64,000 nucleotides of DNA, taken from NCBI GenBank assembly GCA_023376005.1, contig CM042139.1:134983745-135047744 (forward strand), read 5' to 3'. Below, in pieces: positions 24,016-35,194 of the stretch. This DNA is from Doryteuthis pealeii (Eukaryota; Mollusca; Cephalopoda; Myopsida; Loliginidae). Position 1 is the first letter of the stretch. The number at the start of each line of letters is the position of its first letter. The notes under the pieces are model-generated. The model was not told where the DNA came from. It worked only from the letters and a program-made list of their open reading frames with translations, and did no database searches. Made by a program: the position numbers and the translations under genes.

Positions 24016-24128
24016 TCCACCTACTTTACTACTAACGCTACACCATGAAAGTGTGTCAGCCGAAATTTTGTGTAAATAACACTAATCTCAGTAAAGTGCG
24101 GATTACTGATATAAACTTTTAAGACACG

Positions 24129-24467
24129 TACCGTATTCGACGGCATATAAGACGCACGGGCATATAAGACGCACCCACATTTCAGCAATTCAGATTCAGG
24201 AAAAAAGTTTTTAGTGTATTTAAGCATATATAGTTGAAAACAGTCTCTCTGTGCATTACACAAGAAGAAACATAGCTGTATAAAAGCAATTTGGCAGTAC
24301 AGATAAGTAATAAGCAATGAGCGTAAGCTGGGTTGGTGAGCATCATAGAGAAGACTAGCCTAGACCTACGGGAGATCTCAAACTTCACCTATGATATATA
24401 AGACGCAGGGCAATTTGTATGCCAAAATATTGGAAAAAATGCGTCCTATATGCCGTCAAATACGGTA
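24129..24467. mobile_element. Small TIR DNA transposon (MITE), about 335 bp
   Basis: The left end CCGTATTCGACGGCATATAA (24,131 on) continues into gacgca. The complement of the right end reads CCGTATTTGACGGCATATAG then gacgca. This gives terminal inverted repeats of about 26 nt with two mismatches. TA flanks each end (24,129-24,130 and 24,466-24,467), consistent with a TA target duplication. The phrase catataagacgca also recurs internally near 24,160 and 24,400. It has no transposase, so it is non-autonomous; the superfamily is uncertain. Confidence 0.75.
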
Positions 24468-24564
24468 CATATTATCCACAAAATAAATTTTCTCCCTCAA
24501 AATATAATCCTAAAATGTCTTAATTCTTGAAGGATCTTACTTTTCGGCAAGTTATCAAAGAGGG

Positions 24565-24935
24565 GGTCTAGTGGCGACGCACCCAACGTGCTGGACTGTG
24601 ACATCATAGTAAGCAAGTTTGGACTCCAGTCACACTATTACATTTACCTTCGGGCTAATAACTTTTGGAAATGTATGCACTCCATGTCCCCAGGTATGGG
24701 TTTACGGTTAAGTCACATTTATAGATGGGTGACCATTTAAGCAATGGCTGGTACTGTTAGAAACCGAATATCAAAATGACTTGATTCAGAATTAGATGAC
24801 CCGAAAAGGGATGATATGTCGTACAACAAAACAACCAGTCAGCTATCTCTACTCTCCTTCTATAAGGAAGACATTGACACTAAATAATCCATGAAAGTTG
24901 ATATGCCATTAAACAAAGAAACTAAACCAAACTAT
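24565..24935 (+). repeat. SINE family C, composite
   Basis: The head ggcgacgcacccaacgtgctgg is followed by cttcgggctaataactttt, then tataaggaagacattgac, and a tail with gttgatatgccattaaac. A middle block (gggtgaccatttaa) also occurs at 52,465-52,590, so this may be two insertions fused. Confidence 0.6.
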
Positions 24936-25085
24936 CAAAACGACGTGTATTACCTGTATAAAATGTCTATGAGATGAATGATGTTATTCATTTTATGGCG
25001 AAACTTCTGGTCTTTCGTATATCTAAGAGTTGGCCTTTTATTCAGATGAAATTTCAAACAAATGTAGCATTAATATACCTATTAA

Positions 25086-25510
25086 CATAGAACTGTAGAA
25101 TACACCGACTGCACGTCTGCAGAGGGGTAAAATCCAACAGTGGATTAGTTAGTCATTGGTAACGACACATGATACTTAAAGATGGAATCCTGGTGGCTGA
25201 CCAATCCATGATATGCAACACTCCACTTTGGCTCTTGGGCTAGACGGACGGTTGGAGAGGCCCCCTCTCACGTCAGCTGGTCACGTCAAGCCTCAGCACC
25301 TAGAGGATTGTCCCGACCCTATTGCACCTATCGTAAACCCCCAACTCTTCCTTTGGTGTCCTGAGTATGGTGTTAAACTGCATCTGGTAATGAAGTTTCA
25401 ATTCTGGATCTCTGTGGAGTGTAGATTACTCTTTCAGAGCCATTACTTCCAGTCCACTCTGACCCGGAGTGGTAGTACTTTCTGGCGCCCCATCCATGGG
25501 TTAGATAGAA
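25086..25510 (+). repeat. Dispersed repeat family E, better copy
   Basis: Contains ctgtagaatacaccgactgc, tcctggtggctgacc, gcaacactccactttgg and a 3' block (ggtagtactttctgg, catgggttagata) also seen at 30,870-31,015. The longest frame through it (25,213-25,536) has no family I recognise and is probably incidental. Confidence 0.65.
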
Positions 25511-26004
25511 AAAATAAGTTTAAAAAATGTGTTTAAAAAACTTGAGTTTGAAAAGAAGAAAAAAGGTTAATATCCATCAAGAATGAATAAATCGCCTCGA
25601 CATAAAATAACCCAACATGGGTTGACATGTAAAATCCAACCATCTATTCATACATCCGTATTAAGATTGACACGGTACCCGTTTAGATAAATTAATTGTT
25701 GTTATTGCATCATTATGTTAATAAACATATAAAGCTATATAAATACATTACCAATGTCTGATTCAATTCAGTTCGCTCGGTAATTTAATTACAGATTTTA
25801 GCAAAGTCGGACTAATTAATATATTAAGATTTAAATAAGATTTTTTTTCGCAAGGATGATGAAAGTATTTCAACGACGGAATTGTAAATGTTCATTATTG
25901 CATGAGAATAAAACTGAACACGTAACGGTTTATTGATGTTTAAATAATTTTGGCAAAAATAATGCATTTACATAACCAAAGTTTATCATCCTATTGATAC
26001 CTTA

Positions 26005-26345
26005 TTATAATGGATATTCTGTGTTTGTCTGTCTATAACCGAAGCTACGTCACTGCTTATGTCACAATACCCTCAAGTATTTAAGTTATAGTCAAAAGCA
26101 TTAATACATAGAATAAACTATGTATCATGTATACTCAGAAATGTATGAACAAACAAAATATAGTCACATAATCTTTTACATTAAATTTGAAAATAGTCGT
26201 GTATTTAACTATCTTGTTAGGGTTTCCGCATATCCACTTTTGATCACGAGTTTAAATTTAACCACAGTTTCATCAATCATGTTTCCCCCCTCTATTAAAA
26301 AATATACTTACTCCATCTAAAGACAGTTTCATCAATCATGCTTAC
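26005..26345 (+). mobile_element. 5' fragment related to the 17.66-kb Helitron
   Basis: Shares ttattatatgg, the tctgtctgtaaccgaa region and the gtcacaa block with the 5' end of the element at 17,657. A 30-bp phrase (gtttcatcaatcatg) is repeated at about 26,267 and 26,325. No hairpin plus CTAG end was found downstream, so it is truncated or rearranged. Confidence 0.5.
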
Positions 26346-26691
26346 CTCTTCTGTTTAATTTTTTCAGATTCAATGAAAGGGTTTTTTAAAAAATAAAAAA
26401 TTGTTCTGTAGTTAAATTTGATATTCTGCAATAAGATTATTAATTTATATTGATAAAATTATAATACAATCTTATTAATATTAATTAATAATTTATATTT
26501 TATCATACCGTCTGTTTTGATTATCGTCTCTCGTAAAACAAAACAATTTTTTTTAATTCGACACCCCAAAAAAGAAAAACCTTAGATATTTTAATTAATT
26601 TGTATTTAACTGATAGGAACTTTGTTTTATTAGAAAGGACAACATATTTATTTGAATTTTGACAACAAAACTATTTTTTCCCATTATACGA

Positions 26692-27545
26692 TAGTCTGGG
26701 TCATTCTTAAAATGGACAAAAGAGGAACTCAGACAGATTCACCAAAAGACTATAAAATTAATGACAATTTACAAAGATTTACACCTTAGATACGGTAGGG
26801 ATAGGCTATATGTATCTAGAAAGGAAGATGGAGAAGGTTTAGCCAACATAGAGGATTGCGTACCTAAGAGCTCAAAGAATACACAAAAAAGAGCAAAGAA
26901 ACATTACTTATTACAGCCAATAACAACAACTGCAACATATGGAGAAGTAGAAAAACTACAGAAACTAGAAAACAGAAATAAGAATAAAAATAATTATATG
27001 GATAGTTCAAACGATAAACTGGGGCGGCTGCACATGAAAAGACATGGAAATTATTAAGAAGAGGAAACCCCAAGAAAGAAACCGAGTCACTCATAATTAC
27101 TTCTCAAAATAATGATATAACAAATTATATCAAAGCAAAAAATTGATAAGACACAAAAACAGAGTGTGTGGTAACAGATAAGGACGGATCACCTTATCCC
27201 AACCAGAAGACCAGACCTAGTATTGAATAACAAAAAAGAAAATTTGTCAACTGGTAGATATTTCAGTTCCAGCTGATCACAGGGTGAAGATGAAGAACAA
27301 CGAAAAGATAGACTTTCCTAGAGAATTGATAAGAACTGGAATATGAGGGTGAAAGTGATATCACTTTTAGGTGGGCACTTTGAACATTCCCAAAAAGCTT
27401 AAAAAGAGACTAGAGGAACAAGAAACCGGAGGAAGAATTTTGACCATCCAGACAACAGCATTGTTGAAATCAGCTGGAATACTCAGGATAATCCTGGAGA
27501 CCCGAGCAAACATGTTGTCACTTAACCTCCAGAGAAAGATCATCA
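26692..27545 (+). pseudogene. LINE C-terminal fragment, first copy
   Basis: An open frame from 26,695 to 27,056 reads WTKEELRQIH, KLMTIYKDLHL, DRLYVSRKEDGEGL and NIEDCV. This is the segment that follows the reverse-transcriptase domain in many animal non-LTR elements (typical family form: DRLYxPRKEGGRGL). After the stop at 27,057, and with frameshifts, the conserved tail continues: CQLVDISVPADHRVK (about 27,247-27,290), LIRTGI and WNMRVKV, LKKRLEEQETGG, TTALLKSAGILRIILET (about 27,458-27,510). The polymerase core is missing, so this is a 5'-truncated relic. A second copy of the tail follows directly. Confidence 0.78.
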
Positions 27546-27589
27546 GCTAACGCTGGTCTGAAAAACTCATATCTCATTGTTTAACATGA

Positions 27590-27860
27590 AAAATAGAAGT
27601 TGTCAACTGGTAGATTTTACCGTCCGAGTGGATCACAGGGTGAAGGTGAAAGGTAAGGAGAAGATAGACAAATAAGTGTAATACTATGAAATATGGAGGT
27701 AAAATGATACCAATTGTAGGTGGTTCCTTTGGAAAGGTGCCCACAAGTTTTGAAAACAGACTGGAGGAACTGGAAATCAGAGGAAGGACCGAGACCTTCA
27801 GACAACAGCATTGTTAAGATCGTCTACAATACTCAGAAGAGTCTTGTAGACCTTAGGAGA
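27590..27860 (+). pseudogene. LINE C-terminal fragment, second tandem copy
   Basis: Repeats the tail of the upstream relic with clear divergence: CQLVDFTV and DHRVKVKGKEKIDK (about 27,601-27,675), then IVGGSFGKVPTSFENRLEEL in another frame, and a block equivalent to LKSAGILR near 27,808-27,835. It is shorter and more decayed, and its indels differ. It could be an independent insertion or a duplication. Confidence 0.68.
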
Positions 27861-27869
27861 ATTTCCCCC

Positions 27870-27960
27870 AGTGTTTTAAAAGTTTTTTCTGTTCCTAGTC
27901 TGCCTGATATACCAAGGCTAAAGAACCCAGTCTGTGCGACAAATTCTGGTGTAACAAGCG
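27870..27960 (-). repeat. SINE family B scrap
   Basis: Contains agtctgcctgatataccaag and aaagaacccagtctgtgcga, matching a short minus-strand part of the family B body. Confidence 0.5.
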
Positions 27961-28619
27961 ACTACTAAGCATTTGAAAACGAGTTGAAATGAAAAATGTC
28001 TACCTCGAGGCTGGAACGAAATAAAAGCTTTTTGATAGAGAAACTAATATATGTAGCAAACGTATTTTGACCGACATACTCTGTTGAATGGTATGTTTGT
28101 CCGTGACCGGCATTCGACATAATAATAAATATTGAAAAAATATAAAATTTCTGCTCACGAAATTCTAAAATTTGAATGATTAACTTCGTTATTCAATCAA
28201 ATCATACAAGCAAATGTCTGAATTGTGAAAAAGAAAAAAAAACACCGGGACAGCCAATTCAGACATTTCTTTTTTATTAATTCAGTTTTATATTCATTCA
28301 TTGTCTGTTCTTTTTTGTATATTAAAAAATTGTTTGTTTTTAATAAGTTTCCTTGTCTTTATTTTTTGCTTCTACTTAATATTTTGAGCACAACGTGAAA
28401 ATAGTTTCCACATTGTTATATTCTTACCTACTCACTCATATTCAAAATAATTATTTACAAGAATGAGGCAGGAGAAATGGAAGGCCCAGTGGTTAATATT
28501 TATTGCAACATCCTAACCAATCCCACCCGTTTGTACCATGCCTTTTATTTTATACAATGCGCTGTAGTTCACGTAGTTTACTGTCAAGCCTCTTTGGGGG
28601 TTTTTATAATATAATGTGA

Positions 28620-29110
28620 AAACAAAATCAGGAGATTTTCGAAAAGATACCGAGTGGTATTTGTTAGAATTTTTTAGATGAGGCTTGATAATTTGTATTA
28701 TTTGGATTGTTGGGACTGTTGTTCTCATGTTTATTTTTAGAAACACAACGTTTCGGCTTCTTCGGGTGTTTCTTATCGAACTCGGGAACCTTCTTGAAAT
28801 CGGGACCTTCTTGACGAACTCCGGAGCCTGTCGTAATGTACCCAGTCATGCTTGGCGGAATGAGAACAGTTTACACCGGGGATGTAATAAAGGGTTCGGT
28901 TTGAAGTTCCGTGAAGGCTCCTGATTACGACATAAAGGCTACCGATTTCAACAAGAAGGTTCAAGAGTTCGACGAGAAAGTTCACAAGTTCGACAAGAAA
29001 CAACTGAAGAAGGGCACATCGACCGGAACGTTGGGTATACAATATTAAAGATGAGGACAACAGTCCGAAAAATCCAAATAATAGAAAATACCGAGTGGTG
29101 TATTGCTAAA
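28620..29110. repeat. Diverged inverted repeat of a lysine-rich coding-like segment
   Basis: On the minus strand, 28,849-28,664 reads KKVPEFDKKHPKKPKR and ENNSPNNPNNTN. On the plus strand, about 28,950-29,090 reads KKVQEFDEKVHKFDKK and EDNSPKNPNNRK. The two are related copies facing each other around 28,890. Similarity is kept at the protein level (FDKK repeats, NSPxNPNN) while DNA differs, so the coding content may have been under selection before duplication. No domain is recognised. It could be a low-complexity exon or part of a mobile element. Confidence 0.45.
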
Positions 29111-29324
29111 CAATGGATTTTTATACAAAATGAAAAAAAAACTATTATGGCATTGCAGTATCAGGTAGAAAGCGGAGGCAAAGACGAGATGAATAGAAGA
29201 CGACGTTCAAATCTCGAAAAAGGAAAATGTCATACGTGCGGTCACAAAAAATATATAACACACTCTTTATTATCGGCGTTGCAACCTCTATCTAGACCGG
29301 TATAAAAAGAAACAGAAAGAAGTT

Positions 29325-29560
29325 AAGTCATTACTAGCCTCCCGAAGAACAAAATGGTCCTGGGTTCGATACTGGATCTTCCCAACTCAACGAATCAGTA
29401 GTCTGGCTTGGATCTGTGCGATGGTTGGTAGCTAATGGTAGGTGAGCGTACCACCTCAGACACAAAAACAATATCCCAAGTCTATAGCAAATGAAAAAGG
29501 AGATAGACCCCCTCGCTGTCCGGCTGGTGTCGACAATAGGCCACAATATGCCGATTTTAC
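29325..29560 (+). repeat. SINE family A
   Basis: Head with gggttcgatactgg (about 29,351-29,365), then gatctgtgcgatgg, aatggtaggtgagc, accacctcagac, gaaaaaggagat and cgctgtccggctgg. Independent copy. Confidence 0.75.
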
Positions 29561-29869
29561 CTTTTTTACTTACCCTCTGCTGGTTATTAAGTGAGCTTTT
29601 AAAAAATGCAACACTCACGAGAGTACCTCTGATTCGTCCCTTGCTGTCGATCGCACAGCTGGGCATCAGGTTCCCTGGTGATCACTGCATTAAAATATTC
29701 TCTTTTTCTCAGGTATTTCTCTTATTCATGTGCACCTTAAAGATACTTCATGCTAATATTGTTACATAACCATTTTCTGAAACTGTAATATTGTATGTGT
29801 TTGAATGAGTTTATGGTGTCAGAATCACAAAGTCCATGTCAAATTCAAGTTTATATACATTATTTTGTG

Positions 29870-30165
29870 GCGGTGCGTGGTGTAATGGTCATCTTCGTAT
29901 GAAATGGACTCTGTAACACGAGTTCAAATACCAAACGAGGCCGTTTGCATTTCACATAGCTTTAATACCTATGGGAAAGGTATGCATCTAACTATTATCC
30001 CTATAACTATAGGTAAATAGTAGGACGGACTGGACTTCTTAATCCTGGTGAGATAACCAGTCTCGGAGAAGGAAAAAAACTTGAATTACAACCCTGTTAA
30101 ACTCCGATTAATAAGTTGACATTTGTCAATTGTGTCACATTCTCTCCCTGCGAAGAGATTGGTAA
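29870..30165 (+). repeat. SINE family B, full length
   Basis: A box TGGTGTAATGG at 29,878-29,888 and B box within gagttcaaata at 29,920-29,930. The complete body follows with gtaaatagtagg and gttaaactccg, ending near a short TA tail. It lies in non-palindromic sequence, so it is an independent insertion and a good reference copy. Confidence 0.88.
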
Positions 30166-30869
30166 ATATATATATATGCATTATTTTCTCAAAAGGAAAG
30201 GAAAATGTGATTTTACCCAGTTTAGCTACCCACAAGATTACCTGTGATTTGTCCCTTGCTGTCGGTCACACAGTCGGGCATCAGGTTCACTGCTGGTCAC
30301 TACTTTACACTACTATGCTTTTCTCAGGTATTCTCCTTATTTCTCTGGTCCTATATGCTAACATTGCTACACATTTATTTTTTATAATAATAAAATGTAT
30401 TTATAGTGTCACACTCATAAGGTCCATGTGTACTTCAAGTTTATACGCATTATTTTCTCAAAAGGAAGTAAAATATTTTATATTACCCTGTTTAGTTATT
30501 CATTCAGTAATAATTTTTCTTTCCACGTAGGAAATATTCAACCGTCTGAATTGATATGTGGTGCTATTAATATGGAAATATTTAATAACACTTATTACCT
30601 CTTATGAAGAATATTCCGACGAAGGTATGGTGAACAATAACGATGACTGTTCCTTTATTTATGCATATTTTATTGCCTCCCTTAAACGAACCATTTAATA
30701 TGGCTGTGAAAATATTCTGCTTGTGTGTCGTGTATTTATCTTATTTCGACAAAGTTACAACATGCGGAATATTTATTTTCACGAAACAAAACGCCTTAAC
30801 AATACCATACATTCAGTACGCTTGCTTCACAGTAAGATCCACTTCCCATAAAAAAGAACTAGTATCCAG

Positions 30870-31015
30870 AGGAACACAAAATTGCACCTAACAGTGAAAG
30901 TGCAGTTCTGGAGATCTAGGGAATGTAGAGAACCGCTTCATTGATATTACTCTCAGATCTACCCAGTGGTAGTACAGGATAGGGTCCCATCTATACGTTA
31001 AATAGATATGAATAC
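30870..31015 (+). repeat. Dispersed repeat family E, 3' fragment
   Basis: Only the 3' third is present: gtgcagttctggagatc, ctacccagtggtagtac and atacgttaaatagat correspond to 25,395-25,510. Confidence 0.55.
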
Positions 31016-31084
31016 TTGAATAAATATTTGAATAATATTAGATTCTTGAAGCTAAGGATTGTTATTAATTACTTGAAACCATAT

Positions 31085-31375
31085 ATATATTTACCAACTC
31101 CTCCACACGAGCAGGATGTGACACAAGGTCAATTTCTTAAGCGGAGTTTAACAGGTTTTAATTTAGAGATTTCCTTCTCCTAGACTGGTTACCTTACCAA
31201 GGTTAAAGAGCCCAGTCTGTCCTACTATTTACCCATAGCTGGAGGGAAAGTAGAATTCATACCTTTCCCAAGAGTATTAGCGCTAAGGGAAATGCAATTA
31301 CCACGTCCAGGATTTGAACTCGGGGCGACGAGTCCATTTCCTATGATTTTAACCATTACACCACGCACTTCCTAA
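31085..31375 (-). repeat. SINE family B, full length
   Basis: The A box complement lies at 31,353-31,363 and the B box complement at 31,311-31,322. The body includes the complements of gtaaatagtagg and gcggagtttaacagg. The tail abuts a short TA run at about 31,081-31,090. Independent copy outside the palindromes. Confidence 0.88.
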
Positions 31376-31423
31376 CAACTTGAAACCATATAGCTGTGTT
31401 AACAAATGACTATTATCAAATAG

Positions 31424-31424
<1 letters not shown>

Positions 31425-31463
<39 letters not shown>

Positions 31464-31464
31464 G
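31425..31464. repeat. (CAT)n microsatellite
   Basis: About twelve ATC/CAT units followed directly by gccgcgccattaacacg. Non-LTR elements often end in such runs, so the next 300 nt may be an unrecognised element in minus orientation. Confidence 0.95.
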
Positions 31465-32381
31465 CCGCGCCATTAACACGGACATTCCTGAAAATCTATC
31501 GCCAACCGTCTCTATCATTCATTGCTCTCGGAAGATCCTCTGCGCAGCATGTAGTTACTGTGCAGAGCTGGTCTATGTAGGTCTTTGGTGGCCGGCTCGG
31601 TCTATCATGCCCATGTATTGGTTTCCATTGGAGAACATCTCTCATGAGTTAATTACATGTAACCATATAATTATTAGTATTAGATTACGTGAAATCATAC
31701 AACTGTATACAAATTAATTGTATTAGATAGCAATACTCGATATCATACATAAATTATCTTATTTTGCCTTCTTGGTCAGCACGTCTACCCGAATATGTGG
31801 CCACTTCTATGCTGGTTGGGTCGGCCATCGTCTATCTGTGTATCTGAGCTAGTTCTCTCTATTCTCCTGTTCCGCTTCCTTGGGATTACTTGATACTTCT
31901 TCATATATGTTTGTTGTTGTTTTTAGTAACGAACAAGACGTCTTTATTTAACGCAAGTTAACCATCATGCGTGGAACAAATAGCTATCTTGGAGACATGT
32001 CTGTCTTCTCCAAAAACCAACAGCTAAATTTAAATTCCAAGTTCCCATGAACCAAACTGATCAAACAGACAACGGAAAAGACCAAAGTCTGGTAAATCCA
32101 GTATTACCGTTATTCTTAATTTCTACTTTATCGTAATCTAACCGAAGATCCTGGTTAGAATTCATTGTCCCTTCTCCATCTCGTTTTTGTCTATACCAAA
32201 TCTATTTAAGGCACTGCGACGTCAAACTTCGAAAGGAATCCTGTAAAGGAGAAAAAAATTCCGATTTGAAACCAGCTGTATTTCGTTCATAAACTGACCT
32301 TGTGTCGCTTCGAGGGTAAATATATACAGGAAGTAAATCTCATTGATTACCTCCGACGCTTCAAAGACATCTTATTCTAGA
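31465..32381. other. Region without a supported gene
   Basis: Higher GC than the surroundings at 31,465-31,640 and 31,770-31,880. The phrase ggagacatgtctgtcttct at 31,990-32,010 also occurs in similar form near 58,920 and 53,995, suggesting a shared repeat. No frame is convincing. Confidence 0.4.
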
Positions 32382-33256
32382 AACGAGATTAAAAGACAGA
32401 CAGATGTTCTTTAATAGTAATATCGAGGGATGATATCAATCAAATGTTTTAACGAAGCAATAGACTTTTTCTAAATCATCCTCCTCTCTTAGTTACTATT
32501 GTACCGGCCGTTCCTACAGTGGAGAACATGCACCGGTTCTCACTATAAATAGTGAGACACCGAGTGGAAAGGTGCACTGTTCCCGTTAACGACAAGCTAG
32601 TCGTACATGTACCATTAATTGTAAATACACTTGTCTTATTTTACCCCATCTCGACTTGACTTCTTTTTACTGTTGGGACTAACATCACAACAGTTACATA
32701 ATCATAAAATTGCAGTCTACATCAAATATCCTTTTGAAACCAGGAAAGACCTCGATTTTAAAAGCCGAATTTTTAAGCTGACAAACACTCTCCATTTGAA
32801 AGGTCTATCCCATTGTCTTACGACAGAGAATGATGCGTAACTATCGTAAAGGTAAGATTTTGAAAGCTTTTATTCAAGAGCTGGAATGTCCTCTACACTT
32901 CGTTTAACGCAATGTTTCTTCCTAGGTTCGACCGCCTAATCGTACTTTAAGTTGCAATAGGTTTAGCTTGGTGGGTATTTTTATATTGGCTTGTGATCTA
33001 GCCTTTATTTTATTCTAAGATAGTTATATATGTCAAATCGAAGGCAGTTGTCGATGTCACTCTCAGAAAAAATCCAAAATAATCGGTGGATTTCCTCATT
33101 TTAACCTTTGCTCAGATGGAGCTCATCTTTGAAAATATGTGCATATATTTACAGTTCAGTGAATTATCCATTGATGTAATCAATAAATGTGTATCCTGCA
33201 GTATGCTGGTGTGTCTCGTTTTATCTCAGGTTTATTTAGTATATTTGAACATTGTG

Positions 33257-33260
<4 letters not shown>

Positions 33261-33308
<48 letters not shown>
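33261..33308. repeat. (TA)n bordering a minisatellite
   Basis: About 46 nt of TA directly before the 80-bp array. Other TA runs at 33,652-33,693 and 33,769-33,801 border the following modules. Confidence 0.98.
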
Positions 33309-33310
<2 letters not shown>

Positions 33311-33649
33311 TGGTGAGTTTATTGGTCGACGCTGCAGTGTTTCGATCTATTAATTAGATCACGGTTAAACACAGGTTTAAATGGGTTAATTGGTGGGTTT
33401 ATTGGCAGACACTGCAGTGTTTCAATCTATTAATTAGATCACGGTTAAACACAGTTTTAAATGGGTTAAGTGGTTAGTTTATTGGCGACGCTGCAGTGTT
33501 TTGATCTATTAATTAGATCACGGTTAAACCCAGGTTTAAATGGGTAAATGTTTAAATAGATCGAAACACTGCAGTGTCGGCCAATAAACTCACCACTTAA
33601 CCCATTTAAACCTGTGTTTAACCGTGTTCTAATTAATAATTCGAAACAC

Positions 33650-33655
<6 letters not shown>
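33311..33655. repeat. 80-bp minisatellite, three direct units and one inverted (mirrored at 39,232-39,575)
   Basis: Three direct units begin at about 33,311, 33,391 and 33,472. Each reads gtttattgg, gctgcagtgttt, attaattagatcacggtt and ggtttaaatgggt. An inverted unit follows at about 33,556-33,655. Each unit has a CTGCAG palindrome. The array lies between two (TA)n tracts and is natural, since unit differences exceed those between the large arms. Confidence 0.85.
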
Positions 33656-33695
<40 letters not shown>

Positions 33696-33699
33696 ATGC

Positions 33700-33762
33700 A
33701 TATCTAGCGTAGACATGACGGAAACGACGCTTGATAACTGACACTTTCTCGCCCATGCGATT

Positions 33763-33805
<43 letters not shown>

Positions 33806-33930
33806 TGCATGTTTATGGAACTAAATCCGATGCTATGTAGAAAATATAAAAAAAACAAAGTATTAAAAAAATGAATCCTAGACGTTTAACTCGACGTTAA
33901 AACGTTTCGGTTTTTTGAAACATTCATCAG
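33700..33930 (-). mobile_element. Penelope-like element end (mirrored at 38,930-39,190)
   Basis: Read on the minus strand, a CTGATGA...CCGAAACG block is followed by stem-forming sequence, then about 70 nt of AT-rich DNA, a (TA)n tract and a 64-nt piece (gcgagaaagtgtcagtt, cgtcgtttccgtcatg). The CTGATGA/GAAACG arrangement is typical of Penelope-like terminal repeats. No GIY-YIG or reverse-transcriptase coding was found. Confidence 0.45.
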
Positions 33931-34079
33931 GACATTGGGATGAAAAAAGTGTTGTCTAAACAGTGATGGCAATCGTCACAAAAAGAAAAGAGAAATGCGA
34001 AAGTATTTGTGAAAAAGATGTTCTTTTTTCCGTTGGTGTCTTTTATTTGTATGCAAAAACATAATAAGTTGTAACACGA

Positions 34080-34560
34080 CACTGCAGGCATGCAGAGATT
34101 CCCATTAAACATGGCACTCATGATTCTCGGTTGGATTTTTTTCTATGCTGTTTAGTAATTTTAGAGTACGAGAGCCGAGAAGCATTACTACACCTCCTAT
34201 GTTTGGGGGAGTTATTCCATGCAAATGACGACACAAACGTCCAGACATTACCAGTTTTGTGTTGCTTTAATTCTAATTCACTATGATCAAATCTGTTCTT
34301 GTACGCATATGATGTCTACATTTTTATCAAACGCAGACGCCGTTAACTCGTGTAGTTGTCTTATCGTTTTTAGAATTCTGACGTTAGATGTTGCTAAGTT
34401 AAATTATTTTTTGCATCTAAGTAGGTTTGTTTTGTGTTTAGGTTCTGTAATTGTCTTTTTAGATATTGTGGTCCGAGCTATGACTTCAGTAATGTGTGTG
34501 TCTTGTTTGTCTGCACTGTGAGTGATGCGCTTGGGGAGTGATGTTGTTGGGACTCTCTAA
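34080..34560 (-). pseudogene. LINE apurinic-type endonuclease fragment (mirrored at 38,280-38,770)
   Basis: On the minus strand, with frameshifts, it reads LATSNVRILKTIRQLHEL, then DKNVDIICVQE (about 34,292-34,390), IGGVVMLLGSRTLKLL (about 34,150-34,200) and PRIMSAMFNGN (about 34,095-34,130), ending in SCYN. These are the N-terminal motifs of the endonuclease of non-LTR elements: the asparagine of SNVR and glutamate of VQE are the metal-site residues. Homology stops after SCYN and AT-rich sequence leading to the Penelope-like end follows, so the 3' part is lost. The mirrored copy has its own frameshifts. Confidence 0.72.
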
Positions 34561-35194
34561 CTAATTTTTTTAACACCGGGCCAGAGCTCGAACCTGTGGA
34601 CGCGCGGAAAGCTCGATGCTGCATGCTTTTTTGTCTTTGTGTGCTCTCATAGTTTGGGTTGGGTCGATGTCATCGATACCAATAAGTGGCTATTTTGTGA
34701 AGTCATCAATAGAGGCTAGGCTTAGAGATGAGGACCATTAGTTTCCTAACTGAAATGGTTGATCCTGGCCATTGGCCCCCTTTGAATTCATCCGCTCAGC
34801 AACCTCTGGAAAACCCGTTGGCCAATGTTGAGCTCATCTATCGTGTCTTACATCCACCACGCTACTACCAATGGTTTCCCGCATTACACGTTATCTTGAA
34901 TTGCTATCCAATGGCGAGAAAAAAAGCGGAGGGCACCTCGAGATTTCTAAGTTTTGACTTAACATAAGTCCATATGTCCCCTCTAATTTTAGTATAGAGA
35001 AAATCTCCCTTCGTGTAGGTATTTCCTTGTGATTTTAAGGCACTGTCAGGGGTAGTATAAAGGATCCTATCGCTGCCAATTTATCTAATTGTGCGCTTTT
35101 TTTGTATCATTGTAATCTGCGCATCGAAACCTTTCTTCCTTTTTTCAGAGGAGGGAGTTCACGGTTAAAGACTTTAACAGATTGGTGGGGTAAG

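Noticed and set aside
33311..33655. CRISPR-like array
   Set aside because: The 80-bp units are contiguous without unique spacers, in an animal-type sequence with no cas genes; it is a minisatellite.
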